Assembly: GCA_016871725.1 (NCBI GenBank) | Contig: VHCL01000006.1 | Coordinates: 1 to 64,000, forward strand | Source: Verrucomicrobiota bacterium | GTDB taxonomy: Bacteria; Verrucomicrobiota; Verrucomicrobiia; Opitutales; UBA953 | Length of the DNA: 64,000 nt | Reading direction: 5' to 3' | Shown: positions 8,300-17,872 of the stretch, one piece after another | Layout: every line of letters begins with the position of its first letter | How positions within the stretch are numbered: position 1 is the stretch's first letter | Position numbers and translations under genes: made by a program | Notes under the pieces: model-generated | The model's database searches: none | What the model was told of the DNA's origin: nothing | The model's input: the letters and a program-made list of their open reading frames with translations, nothing else

Positions 8300-9847
8300 T
8301 CAGAGCGGGCGGCGCAGCTTGCCCGCCGGGATCGGCCGCAGGGCCGTGAAGTCGGCGCCGATGGTCGCCTTCAGCTTGTCCTTGAGCCCGGCTGGCAGCG
8401 ATTCGACCGCCTCGATGAAATCCTTGTCGCCCGGGAAGGCGGTCTTACCGACCTCGGCGACCGGCAGGCTGGCGAGGGACGACTCGGGGAAGACGAAGTC
8501 GGCGCGGCGGTCGGAGTGGGCGGCTTCGTTCTCCGCGGATTCGACGTCGAGCGGCGGCAAGGACTCCTCGAGGTTGCCGGCATCCTCGATCGGGACGTCG
8601 ACGAAGCGGGAAGGCGTGGCCACGAACTTGGCGGGCCGGGCGTCGGCCGGGACGGCGGGCGCGACCGGTTCGGCGACGGCCTCAGGGGCCGCCGGCGTGG
8701 TCCTTATTTTTTTTTGGCCGGGCTCCCGAGGGAGACCAGCTGCGGCGGCGGCGATGTCTTTGATGAGGAGGTCTATCGACCGTGACCTGCTTTGCTCGAT
8801 CGCCTTGAGCAACGTCACCTCGAAGTTCGCGCGGGGCGACAGACCTTGGCGGATGCCGTTCTCCCCTTCCTGCAGGCATTCGAGGAGACGGACGAGCTGT
8901 TCGGTCGCCAGCGGCGCGCCCAGCTGGGCGGAGTTCCCGCCGGAGCGTACGGAATCCAAGGTGGCGGCGCGGACGCGGACCTGGAGGTCGGCGAGCACGC
9001 GCAGGAGGTCGCGTCCTTCGGCGTGGAAGGCGTCGCAGAGCGCGAGGACCTTCTTGCCGTCACCCGTCGCGATGCCCTGGCAGAGGTCGGTGACCTGCTG
9101 GGCGGAGGCGAGGCCGTAGATCGAGAGCACGTCGGCTTCGGTGATCTGCTTGCCGGAGAAGGAGATGACCTGGTCCAGGATCGACTGGGAGTCGCGCATG
9201 CCGCCGGCGGCGAGGCGGGCGATCGCCGTGAGGGCGTGCTGGTCGGCGGTCACGCCGTCGGCCTTGACGATGCGGGCGAGCTGGGCGGCGATGACTTCCT
9301 CGGAGATCGGGTGGAACTCCAGGCGCTGGCAACGCGAGGTGATGGTCGGCAGGACCTTGTCGGCCTCGGTCGTGGCCAGGATGAACTTCACCCAGGGCGG
9401 CGGCTCTTCGAGGGTCTTGAGCAGCGCGTTGAAGGCGTCCTTCGTGAGCTGGTGGACTTCGTCGATGATGAAGACCTTGAACGGGCAGCTCGTCGGGGAG
9501 AACTGGCACTCGTCGCGGATCTTCTTCGCGTCCTCGATGGAGCGGTTGGAGGCGGCGTCGATCTCGACGACGTCGAGGCAGTTGCCCTGCTCGATCGCGA
9601 GGCAGACCGGATCGTCGAGGGAGAAGTCGGGCTTCGGGCCGCCGGCGCAGTTCAGCGCCTTGGCCAGGATGCGGGCGGTGGTCGTCTTGCCGGTGCCACG
9701 CGGACCGACGAAGAGGTAGGCGTGGGCCATGCGCTTCGTCTCGAGCGCGTTGCGGAGCGTCTTGACGATGTGCTCCTGCCCGACGAGCTCGTCGAAGCGG
9801 CGGGGACGCCAGCGGCGCGCGATGACCTGGAAGCCGGGTGCAGACAC
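8300..9847 (-). CDS. dnaX: DNA polymerase III subunits gamma/tau
   Basis: 515-residue clamp-loader ATPase that opens and loads the beta clamp. Domain I has Walker A GPRGTGKTTTARILAKALNC (about residues 48-67), Walker B FIIDEVHQL and sensor 1 TITSRCQRLEF. Domain III ends near residue 365 (ANFEVTLLKAIEQS). The remaining 135 or so residues are the tau-specific tail, acidic and Ala/Pro-rich, ending in a short conserved-looking block GADFTALRPIPAGKLRRPL. The start is GTG. Of the four zinc-binding cysteines usual in DnaX only C67 and C82 are at the expected spacing; the other two positions are S76 and D79. Codons 378-381 contain nine consecutive A residues, annotated separately. Confidence 0.95.
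   Translation of the reverse strand: MSAPGFQVIARRWRPRRFDELVGQEHIVKTLRNALETKRMAHAYLFVGPRGTGKTTTARILAKALNCAGGPKPDFSLDDPVCLAIEQGNCLDVVEIDAASNRSIEDAKKIRDECQFSPTSCPFKVFIIDEVHQLTKDAFNALLKTLEEPPPWVKFILATTEADKVLPTITSRCQRLEFHPISEEVIAAQLARIVKADGVTADQHALTAIARLAAGGMRDSQSILDQVISFSGKQITEADVLSIYGLASAQQVTDLCQGIATGDGKKVLALCDAFHAEGRDLLRVLADLQVRVRAATLDSVRSGGNSAQLGAPLATEQLVRLLECLQEGENGIRQGLSPRANFEVTLLKAIEQSRSRSIDLLIKDIAAAAAGLPREPGQKKIRTTPAAPEAVAEPVAPAVPADARPAKFVATPSRFVDVPIEDAGNLEESLPPLDVESAENEAAHSDRRADFVFPESSLASLPVAEVGKTAFPGDKDFIEAVESLPAGLKDKLKATIGADFTALRPIPAGKLRRPL
8674..8737 (-). promoter_or_regulatory. Probable dnaX gamma/tau slippage or frameshift site (A9 with flanking hairpins)
   Basis: On the coding strand nine A residues (8715 down to 8707) fall in codons CAA AAA AAA ATA. 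Loss of one A, or gain of two, gives TAA at once. Gain of one A, or a -1 ribosomal slip on A-AAA-AAA, reads eight codons and stops at TGA (base 8673 side of the loop region). A hairpin GG(U)CUCC-CUCG-GGAGCC lies at 8737-8721, five bases before the run. An 8-bp hairpin CGGCGGCC-CCTGA-GGCCGTCG lies at 8694-8674, 12 bases after it. The product would be about 380-388 residues, the ATPase core only. Thermus thermophilus dnaX uses an A9 run for transcriptional slippage; use of the run here is inference. Confidence 0.7.
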
Positions 9848-9854
9848 TGGCGTC

Positions 9855-9883
9855 TAGGTAAGGTCGGGCCGAAGGGGTGTCAA
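9855..9883 (-). promoter_or_regulatory. Possible dnaX promoter
   Basis: In the 52-bp gap between guaA and dnaX the minus strand carries a perfect -35 TTGACA (9883-9878). A 17-base spacer and a poor -10 TACCTA (9860-9855) follow. Only the -35 is convincing. Confidence 0.25.
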
Positions 9884-9899
9884 CGGGGCAAAGCCTGGC

Positions 9900-11456
<1,557 letters not shown>

Positions 11457-11475
11457 GGGGGAAAGTGTGGGGGGT

Positions 11476-11712
11476 TCAGAACTTGAGGCGAACATTGTTC
11501 CATCCGCAACGGGGGCAGACGGCTTCCTCGCGGCGGCGGGGCCGGACGTAGGTCAGGCCGCACCGGACGCAGGAAAAGGCGGAATTGATGCGGCGGTGGT
11601 CCGAGAGGAGCACGTCCCGGCGGTCGTACCACGCCTGCAGGCCGAAGAGGATGACCGCGGCCAGCCCGGCCAGGAAGGCCAGGAAGGCGCCGAGGTCGAC
11701 GGGGATCTGCAT
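11476..11712 (-). CDS. Small membrane protein with C-terminal zinc ribbon
   Basis: 78 residues. Residues 4-27 form one hydrophobic helix ([20 protein letters not shown]), followed by a basic loop and a CVRC...CPRC pair (CVRCGLTY, then CPRCGWNN) that should bind one zinc. So it appears to be a single-pass protein with a cytoplasmic or peripheral zinc ribbon. I do not recognise a named family. It lies between the hairpin after rplQ and guaA, 19 bp before guaA, and may be transcribed with guaA. The regular two-cysteine-pair spacing and clean start and stop argue that it is real. Confidence 0.68.
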   Translation of the reverse strand: MQIPVDLGAFLAFLAGLAAVILFGLQAWYDRRDVLLSDHRRINSAFSCVRCGLTYVRPRRREEAVCPRCGWNNVRLKF

Positions 11713-11727
11713 GGGCGGGAGGTTCGG

Positions 11728-11766
11728 AAAAGGCGAGACGCGCCAGCCGGGGGGCGGACGCGTCTC
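11728..11766 (-). terminator. Probable terminator of the ribosomal-protein operon
   Basis: Reading the minus strand after rplQ, 8-bp perfect arms GAGACGCG (11766-11759) and CGCGTCTC (11742-11735) enclose a 16-base GC-rich loop. GCCTTTT follows. The loop is long and the T-run short, so it may be only partly efficient. Confidence 0.5.
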
Positions 11767-11789
11767 GGGTTCAAGCCTGGGCGGTCAGC

Positions 11790-12260
11790 TCAGGCCTGCG
11801 CGGGAGCGGCGGCCGCTTCCTTCTTGGCCTTGGGCTTGCGCTCCTTCTTGGCCTTCGGGCTCATGGCCGGGGACTTGTCGTCCTTGGCCACCAGCTCGAT
11901 GAGGGCGGTCTCCGCGGCGTCTCCCTTGCGGGCGCCGAGCTTGTAGATGCGGGTGTAGCCGCCGTTGCGGCCGAGGAACTGCTGCACGCGCTCCTTGAAC
12001 AGGAGCTGGGCGGCGTCTTCGTCGCGCAGCTTGGCGAGGGCCAGGCGGTAGTAATGGAGCTTCACGGCCTTGTCGGCGGACTGCTCGGCCTTCTTGGCGA
12101 AGGTGATCAGGTGCTCGGCGAAAGGACGCAGGGCCTTGGCGCGGGAGAGCGTCGTGGTGATGCGGGCGTTGGTGAACAACGCGGCCGCGAGGTTGGCGAC
12201 GAGGGAGCGGCGGTGGGCCGTCTTGACGCCAAGGACGTGATTGTGGGTGCGGTGACGCAT
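11790..12260 (-). CDS. rplQ: 50S ribosomal protein L17
   Basis: 156 residues. Residues 1-118 are canonical L17 (MRHRTHNHVLGVKTAHRRSL, then YTRIYKLGARKGDAAETALI), a large-subunit protein near the exit of the peptide tunnel. Residues about 125-156 are an added low-complexity tail rich in Lys and Ala (PKAKKERKPKAKKEAAAAP) not present in Escherichia coli L17. It is the last gene of the alpha part of the block, 21 bp after rpoA, and is followed by a hairpin with a short T-run. Confidence 0.97.
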   Translation of the reverse strand: MRHRTHNHVLGVKTAHRRSLVANLAAALFTNARITTTLSRAKALRPFAEHLITFAKKAEQSADKAVKLHYYRLALAKLRDEDAAQLLFKERVQQFLGRNGGYTRIYKLGARKGDAAETALIELVAKDDKSPAMSPKAKKERKPKAKKEAAAAPAQA

Positions 12261-12281
12261 GAGGGGTGGTTCCGGTCTGGG

Positions 12282-13298
12282 TTAGGCGTTGACGCCCTTG
12301 TCGAGGAGGCCCTCGTTGATCTTCTGGCCGAGCGACAGGCCGAGCTGCTCGAGCTTGGCCTTGATCTCGTTGAGGGACTTCTTGCCGAAGTTGCGGTACT
12401 TGAGCATCTCCTGCTCGGTCTTCATCGCCAGCTCGCCGACGGTGTTGATGTTGGCGTTGTTGAGGCAGTTGGCCGCGCGGACGGAGAGTTCGATCTCGTT
12501 GACGGACATGTTGAGCAGCTTGCGGAGACGGTTGGTCTCCTCGCTGATCTCCTTGTGGCCGGTCTCGAACTCGACGGAGTCGGCGGAGACGGTGTCGAAC
12601 ACTTCGAGGTGGTGGCGCAGGATCGCGGAGGCTTCCTTGAGGGCCTCGTCCGGGGTGATGCGGCCGTCGGTGGAGATCTCGAGCACGAGCTTGTCGTAGT
12701 CGGTCTTGTCGCCGGAGCGGGTGGACTCGACGGAGTACTTCACGAGGGTGACCGGAGAGAAGAGCGAGTCGACGGGGATGGAACCGATGGCCTGCTCGGC
12801 CTTCTTGTTCTCCTCGGCGGAGGCCCAGCTGCGGCCCACGGTGACCTCGAGGTCGGCGTAGAAGCGACGCTTGCGGTCGAGCGTGCAGATGACCTGGTCG
12901 GGATTGACGAGGGTGACGGTGGCGCCCTTGGTCTCGAACTTGATGTCCGAAGCCTTCACGGGGCCGGTCTTGTTGACGTCGATGGTGCCCTTGAAGGCCT
13001 CGCGCTTGTTGGCTTCGGTGCGGATGCGCACCTTCTTGAGGTTGAGGACGATCTCGGTGACGTCTTCGACGACGCCCTCGATCGGCTGGAACTCGTGCTG
13101 CACGCCTTCGATCGTCACGGAGGAGATCGCGGCGCCTTCGATGGAGCTCAGCAGGATGCGGCGGAGCGAATTGCCGACGGTGTGGCCGAAGCCCGTCTCG
13201 AAGGGCTCGGCGAAGTACTTGGCGTAGGTCGGGGTCGCGGAGGACTCCTCCTTCTTGAGGCTCTTGGGGCGTTGGAACTGGCCGAGGCGCTTGGTCAT
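12282..13298 (-). CDS. rpoA: RNA polymerase subunit alpha
   Basis: 338-residue alpha subunit that scaffolds polymerase assembly. The N-terminal domain contains FGHTVGNSLRRILLSSIEG. The C-terminal domain, which contacts DNA UP elements and activators, contains NCLNNANINTVGELAMKTE. The frame is open for another 133 codons upstream, but that part lies over rpsD in another frame and is not L-alpha sequence. The ATG at 13298 (MTKRLGQFQRPKSLKKEE) gives the normal protein. It lies between rpsD (37 bp) and rplQ (21 bp), the usual alpha-operon order. Confidence 0.97.
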   Translation of the reverse strand: MTKRLGQFQRPKSLKKEESSATPTYAKYFAEPFETGFGHTVGNSLRRILLSSIEGAAISSVTIEGVQHEFQPIEGVVEDVTEIVLNLKKVRIRTEANKREAFKGTIDVNKTGPVKASDIKFETKGATVTLVNPDQVICTLDRKRRFYADLEVTVGRSWASAEENKKAEQAIGSIPVDSLFSPVTLVKYSVESTRSGDKTDYDKLVLEISTDGRITPDEALKEASAILRHHLEVFDTVSADSVEFETGHKEISEETNRLRKLLNMSVNEIELSVRAANCLNNANINTVGELAMKTEQEMLKYRNFGKKSLNEIKAKLEQLGLSLGQKINEGLLDKGVNA

Positions 13299-13335
13299 GT
13301 CTGTGGGTCCGTGGGGGTGGTTGGCTTGGCGGGGA

Positions 13336-13944
13336 TCAGCGGCTGTAGAATTCGACGATGATCTGGACGTTGACGTCGGAGGGGAGTTCTTCCTTGGCGG
13401 GCTCGCGGACGATCTGGCCGTTGAGCTGCTCGGGCAGGACGACGAGCCAGGCCGGGGCGGAGCGACCCTGGCCTTCTTCGACGGCGCGGGTGGCGAGCTG
13501 CTTGGAGGAGGTGCGGTCGCGGACTTCGATCTTCTCGCCGGGCGAGGTGGCGTAGCTGGCGACGTCGACCTTGCGGCCGTCGACGCGGATGTGGCCGTGG
13601 GCCACGAGCTGGCGGGCGGCGGCGCGGGAGTTGGCGAAGCCGAGGCGGAACACCACGTTGTCGAGACGGGTCTCGAGGATGCGGAGGAAATTGTCACCGG
13701 CGACGCCGCCCATGCGCTTGGCGCGTTCGAACGAGAGGCGGAACTGCTTCTCGGTGAGGCCGTACATCATGCGGAGCTTCTGCTTCTCGTTGAGGCCGAC
13801 GCCGTATTCGGAGACCTTGCGGCGGGTCGTCTTGCCGTGGATGCCCGGAGGATACGGGCGACGCTCCTCACCCTTGGAGGTGGGGAAGATGTTCTGGCCG
13901 AAGCGACGGTTGAGCTTCGTGGTGGGACCGGTGTAACGCGACAT
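13336..13944 (-). CDS. rpsD: 30S ribosomal protein S4
   Basis: 202-residue primary 16S-binding protein of the 30S body. The S4 RNA-binding domain is clear (ETRLDNVVFRLGFANSRAAA, then HIRVDGRKVDVASY). The N-terminus (MSRYTGPTTKLNRRFGQNIF) lacks the four cysteines of zinc-binding S4 forms, so this is a zinc-free type. It lies after rpsK across an 86-bp gap and before rpoA. In Escherichia coli S4 represses the alpha operon by binding its leader; whether that holds here cannot be told. Confidence 0.97.
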   Translation of the reverse strand: MSRYTGPTTKLNRRFGQNIFPTSKGEERRPYPPGIHGKTTRRKVSEYGVGLNEKQKLRMMYGLTEKQFRLSFERAKRMGGVAGDNFLRILETRLDNVVFRLGFANSRAAARQLVAHGHIRVDGRKVDVASYATSPGEKIEVRDRTSSKQLATRAVEEGQGRSAPAWLVVLPEQLNGQIVREPAKEELPSDVNVQIIVEFYSR

Positions 13945-14030
13945 GTGGTGTTAGGATTTGGTAGAGGTGGCGGAGGGAAGGACCCGCCCGGGTTGCCATA
14001 GCCGGACGGTGATGCGGAAAGCGGGGACGA

Positions 14031-14579
14031 TCAGACGCGACGGCGCTTGGGCGGGCGGCAGCCGTTGTGCGGGATCGGGGTCGTGTCGAGGATCGAGGTG
14101 ACGTTCAGGCCGAGCACCTGGAGGGCGCGGATGGCGCTGTCGCGGCCCATGCCCGGACCCTTGACGCGGACGGAGACGTCCTTGAGACCGTGGGCCATGG
14201 CGAGCTTGGCGGCTTCGGAGCAGACGACCTGCGCGGCGTAGGCGGTGGACTTGCGGGAGCCGCGGAACTGGTGACGGCCGGCGCTGCCCCACGAGATCAC
14301 GTTGCCGTTGGCGTCGGTGATCGTGACCTTCGTGTTGTTGAAGGTGGCGAGGATATGGCAGATGCCGGTGGTGATGTTCTTCGAGCCCTTGGCGCGACGG
14401 ACCTTCACTTCGCCGAGCTCTTCGCCGAGGAGTTCCTTGGCGGTGATCTCCTTGCGTTCCGGGGCGGCGGCCTCGGCCGGAGCGGCCGCGGCGGCGACGG
14501 CTTCGGGGGCGGCGGCCGTTTCGGCGGCGGGGGCCTTCGGCTTCTTGGCCTTGGGCGTCTTGGGGGCTTCTTCGCTCAT
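14031..14579 (-). CDS. rpsK: 30S ribosomal protein S11 with long N-terminal extension
   Basis: 182 residues against about 129 in Escherichia coli. Residues about 60-182 are normal S11, a platform protein next to the mRNA exit ([46 protein letters not shown]). Residues 1 to about 55 are an added low-complexity segment of Ala, Lys, Pro and Glu ([20 protein letters not shown]). The ATG at 14579 is the only start that fits the 30-bp gap to rpsM. An internal start giving a standard S11 is not evident, so the extension is probably translated. Confidence 0.96.
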   Translation of the reverse strand: MSEEAPKTPKAKKPKAPAAETAAAPEAVAAAAAPAEAAAPERKEITAKELLGEELGEVKVRRAKGSKNITTGICHILATFNNTKVTITDANGNVISWGSAGRHQFRGSRKSTAYAAQVVCSEAAKLAMAHGLKDVSVRVKGPGMGRDSAIRALQVLGLNVTSILDTTPIPHNGCRPPKRRRV

Positions 14580-14609
14580 CGTGAAATAGGTTGGGGAGGA
14601 AAGGTTGGC

Positions 14610-14990
14610 TTACTTGGAGGGAGCCGCGGCGACGCCGACGGTCTTGCGCTTGCCCTTGCGGGTACGGGCGTTGGTGCGCGTGCGCTGGCCGCGGACCGGG
14701 AGGCCGCGGAAGTGGCGGAGGCCGCGGTAGCACTTGATCGCCTGGAGGCGCTTCAGGTTCTGCGCGATGTCGCGACGCAGGTCGCCTTCGCACTTGTAGC
14801 CCATGCGCACGATGTACTCGACGATCTTGTTGAGCTGCTCTTCGGAGAGGTTCTGCGCCCGCATGGCGGGGTCGAAGCCGAGGGCTTCGCAGATCTCCGT
14901 GGCGCGGCGCGGGCCGATGCCGTAGATGTAGCGGAGAGAGATCTCTACTTTCTTGTTGTTGGGAATGTCTACGCCGAGGATTCGAGGCAT
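14610..14990 (-). CDS. rpsM: 30S ribosomal protein S13
   Basis: 126-residue head protein of the 30S subunit that forms bridges to the 50S and contacts P-site tRNA through its basic tail. The ATG at 14990 ([14 protein letters not shown]) is used; upstream codons in frame are not S13-like. Key segments are [20 protein letters not shown] (helix-two-turn-helix) and [20 protein letters not shown] (C-terminal basic tail). The rpmJ and infA genes that often precede it are absent: only 79 bp separate it from map. Confidence 0.97.
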   Translation of the reverse strand: MPRILGVDIPNNKKVEISLRYIYGIGPRRATEICEALGFDPAMRAQNLSEEQLNKIVEYIVRMGYKCEGDLRRDIAQNLKRLQAIKCYRGLRHFRGLPVRGQRTRTNARTRKGKRKTVGVAAAPSK

Positions 14991-15069
14991 GGTGTCCGTG
15001 CTGTTTGGAAGGTGGGAAAGAGGTCGGAACTTGAAGGTTCTGGTGGGATTGGAAAGCAAAAAATGCGGT

Positions 15070-15831
15070 TTAAACGAGGGTCAGGATTTCGGGGCCGTTT
15101 TCGGTCACCAGGACGGTGTGCTCGAAGTGGGCCGAGACCTTGCCGTCGGCGGTCCGGGCGGTCCAGCCGTCCGAGGCCATGACGATCTTGTGGGAACCGA
15201 GATTGACCATCGGCTCAATGGCTAAAGCCATGCCAGGCAGCAACTTAGGTCCAGTCCCGGCCTTGCCGTAGTTCGGAATCTGCGGTTCTTCGTGCATTTT
15301 CCGACCGACGCCGTGTCCGACGAAGTCGCGGACGATGCCGTACCCCCCGAGGGCAAGGGCCTCCTGGATGGCCGCGGATATGTCCCCCACCCTGTTGCCG
15401 ACCCGGGCGGCGGCGATGCCGGCCTGGAGCGACTTCTCGGTGTCGACGCAGAGCTGGCGGGCGCGGGGGTCGACGGCGCCGACGAGGATGGTGCGGGCGT
15501 TGTCCCCGATGAAGCCGTCGCGCCGCACGACGACGTCGAGCGACACGAGGTCGCCGTCGCGGACGATGCGGTCGGGCGAGCCGATGCCGTGGACGATCTC
15601 GTCGTTGAGGGAGATGCAGACGTAGCCGGGGTAGCTGAGGCGGCCGACGACGTAGCCGTGGCAGGCGCTCTCGCAGCCGTGCCGGACCATGAGCCCGCGG
15701 GCGGCGGCGTCGAGGCCGGCGGTGGAGATCCCGGGGACGACGAGCGTCGAGAGGTCGTGGAGGACGCGGGCCGCGGCGGCGCACGCCGCCCGCATGCGAC
15801 TCACGTCCTCGGCCGACTTCAAATCGATCAT
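15070..15831 (-). CDS. map: Methionine aminopeptidase, type I
   Basis: 253-residue cytosolic metalloenzyme removing the N-terminal methionine from new proteins. Metal ligands appear in order: [18 protein letters not shown] (two Asp), [17 protein letters not shown] (His), AIEPMVNLG (Glu) and [12 protein letters not shown] (Glu), with the substrate His in [14 protein letters not shown]. No N-terminal zinc-finger or SEC-C motif is present, so it is the short class. It lies between secY (12 bp) and rpsM, its classical place, but the adk and infA genes often found here are missing. Confidence 0.96.
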   Translation of the reverse strand: MIDLKSAEDVSRMRAACAAAARVLHDLSTLVVPGISTAGLDAAARGLMVRHGCESACHGYVVGRLSYPGYVCISLNDEIVHGIGSPDRIVRDGDLVSLDVVVRRDGFIGDNARTILVGAVDPRARQLCVDTEKSLQAGIAAARVGNRVGDISAAIQEALALGGYGIVRDFVGHGVGRKMHEEPQIPNYGKAGTGPKLLPGMALAIEPMVNLGSHKIVMASDGWTARTADGKVSAHFEHTVLVTENGPEILTLV

Positions 15832-15843
15832 CCCGGAAGAAAC

Positions 15844-17370
15844 TTAACCGGCGAAAGCGCCAAAGTGGTTCAAGCCCCAGGCGACGACGCCGAGGACGAA
15901 CAGGAAGAGACAGGTCTTCTCGAGCGAGCCGAGCGCCGAGCCTTCGCCTTCGGAGCGCAGGGAGGCCGCCGGGACGGGGACGCCGCCGATGCGGCCCTTC
16001 TTGAGGAAGCCTTCGTAGTTACGCTGCAGGAGGTAGGTCTCGATCTGGCGCATGGTGTCCAGCATCACGCCGACGGTGATGAGGCCGCCGGTGCCGCCGA
16101 GGAAGGTGGCGAGGCGCATCGGGAAGCCGAGCTGGACGATGAAGAGGTCCGGCATCAGCGCGATGATGAGCAGGAAGACGGAGCCGGCCAGCGTCAGGCG
16201 GGTCATCACGAAGTCGAGGAACTGGGCGGTGTGCTCGCCGGGCCGGACGCCGAGGATGTAGCCGTTGTTCTTCTTGAGGTCGTCGGCGATCTGCACCGGG
16301 CGGAACATGATCGAGATCCAGAAGTAGCTGAAGCCGAAGATCAGGACCGAGTAGAGCGTGTAGTAGAAGCCGTTGTTGCGGGAGAAGAAGTCGGCCCAGT
16401 CGCGGAGGAAGGCGAGCGTCGGGAAGTAGGTGCTCAGCGGGTTGAGCAGCATGGGCGGGAAGCTCATGATGGCGCCGGCGAAGATGACCGGCATCACGCC
16501 CGCGTAGTTCACCTTGAGCGGCAGGTAGTTCGTCTGCGCGCCGTACATCTTGCGGCCGACCATGCGCTGGGCGTACTGGATGGGGATCTTGCGGACGGCC
16601 TGGTTGATGGCGACCATCGCGGCGGTCACGGCGACGAAGAGGAGGACCATGCCCGCGGCCTTCTCCCAGCCGTGGGAGTTGGCGGCGGCGGCGCCGACCT
16701 TGCCGCCGAAGGTCATGTCGACGAAGGAGGTGAGCGCGCCGGGGATGTCGGCGAGGATGCCGACGGTGATGAGGACGGACGTGCCGTTGCCGATGCCGCG
16801 CTGGGTGATCTGCTCGCCGAGCCAGAGCATCACGATCGCGCCGGAAGTGAGGAGGCAGACGCCGAGGCAGACGAAGAGCGTCTTGCTCTGCATCACCACG
16901 ATGGTGCCGGTGAAGTTGCCGAGGCCGAGGGCCTGGCCGACCTGCTGCGGATTGCAGAAGGCGCCGAGGAGCAGCGCGGACTGGACGACCGCGATGAGGA
17001 TCGTGAGGTAGCGGGAATACTGGGCGACCTTCTGGCGGCCGACTTCGCCTTCCTGCTGCAGGCGGGCGATGGACGGCACGACGGCCGACATCAGCTGCAT
17101 GATGATGGAGGCGCTGATGTACGGCATGATGCCCAGCGAGAAGACCGCGCCCTTGAGGAGCGCGCCGCCCGTGAACATGTTGTACATGGCGACCACCCCG
17201 CCGGCCGACTTGTCGGCCATGGAGTGGTAGTAATCCATGATGTCCTTCGGGTCGATGCCGGGCAGCGGGATGTTGGCGCCGATACGGGCGACGAACACCA
17301 ACGCGACGGTGGCGACCAGACGGGCCCTGAGCTCAGGGATCCTCCAGCAGTTGGCGAAGGCCGAGAACAT
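15844..17370 (-). CDS. secY: Protein translocase subunit SecY
   Basis: 508-residue ten-helix channel protein of the SecYEG translocon; Escherichia coli SecY is 443, and the extra length is in the loops. It starts MFSAFANCWRIPELRARLV. Helix 1 is followed by the periplasmic plug region (IPLPGIDPKDIMDYY), and GIMPYISASIIMQLMSAV matches the helix-2 region. The cytoplasmic loop before the last helices has PGEHTAQFLDFVMTRLTLAG. It lies downstream of rplO by 22 bp, the normal spc-operon position. Needed for export of the many signal-peptide proteins in this window. Confidence 0.97.
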   Translation of the reverse strand: MFSAFANCWRIPELRARLVATVALVFVARIGANIPLPGIDPKDIMDYYHSMADKSAGGVVAMYNMFTGGALLKGAVFSLGIMPYISASIIMQLMSAVVPSIARLQQEGEVGRQKVAQYSRYLTILIAVVQSALLLGAFCNPQQVGQALGLGNFTGTIVVMQSKTLFVCLGVCLLTSGAIVMLWLGEQITQRGIGNGTSVLITVGILADIPGALTSFVDMTFGGKVGAAAANSHGWEKAAGMVLLFVAVTAAMVAINQAVRKIPIQYAQRMVGRKMYGAQTNYLPLKVNYAGVMPVIFAGAIMSFPPMLLNPLSTYFPTLAFLRDWADFFSRNNGFYYTLYSVLIFGFSYFWISIMFRPVQIADDLKKNNGYILGVRPGEHTAQFLDFVMTRLTLAGSVFLLIIALMPDLFIVQLGFPMRLATFLGGTGGLITVGVMLDTMRQIETYLLQRNYEGFLKKGRIGGVPVPAASLRSEGEGSALGSLEKTCLFLFVLGVVAWGLNHFGAFAG

Positions 17371-17392
17371 CGGGGTCAGGGTGAGCCGAGGC

Positions 17393-17857
17393 TCACTCGG
17401 CGGAAGCCGTCTTCTTGATCTCGATCAGGACCGCCTTGCCGCCGGCCTTCTCGATCTTGGCCTTGGCGTCCTTGGAGAAGCGGTGGGCCTTGACGGTGAC
17501 GGCGCGCGTGAGCTCGCCGGTGCCGAGGATCTTGAGGAAGGGAGCGGCCTTGCGGAGGACGCCGGCGGCCACGAGTTCCTCGAGGCCGAAGGTCTTGCCT
17601 TCGAGCTCCTGGAAGTCACGGACGTTGAGCACGGCGTAGTCGACGCGGTTGACGTTGCGGAAGCCGCGGTGAGGCAGGCGACGATAGAGCGGCATCTGAC
17701 CGCCTTCGAAGCCGGGGCGATGACCGCCGCCGGAGCGGGCCTTCATGCCCTTGTGACCACGGCCGGAGGTCTTGCCGTGGCCGGTGCCGCGGCCGCGGCC
17801 GAGGATCTTGTGGCGGTGGGTGGAGCCCTTGATGCTGGGCAGAGAGTCGAGTTTCAT
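17393..17857 (-). CDS. rplO: 50S ribosomal protein L15
   Basis: 154-residue late-assembly 50S protein. The Gly/Arg-rich N-terminal extension that threads into 23S rRNA is clear (GRGRGTGHGKTSGRGHKGMK), followed by GHRPGFEGGQMPLYRRLPHR and the globular C-terminal domain. The upstream gene is rpsE, only 15 bp away, so there is no room for rpmD (L30), which normally lies between S5 and L15. Confidence 0.97.
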   Translation of the reverse strand: MKLDSLPSIKGSTHRHKILGRGRGTGHGKTSGRGHKGMKARSGGGHRPGFEGGQMPLYRRLPHRGFRNVNRVDYAVLNVRDFQELEGKTFGLEELVAAGVLRKAAPFLKILGTGELTRAVTVKAHRFSKDAKAKIEKAGGKAVLIEIKKTASAE

Positions 17858-17872
17858 GTCTGGGTGTACCGC

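Noticed and set aside
13299-13697. Upstream extension of rpoA by 133 codons
   Set aside because: It overlaps rpsD in another frame and is Ser/Thr/Pro-rich; the normal alpha start is at 13298.
15292-17418. 708-codon plus-strand frame over map and secY
   Set aside because: His/Asp/Glu-rich shadow of the opposite strand; map and secY are unambiguous.
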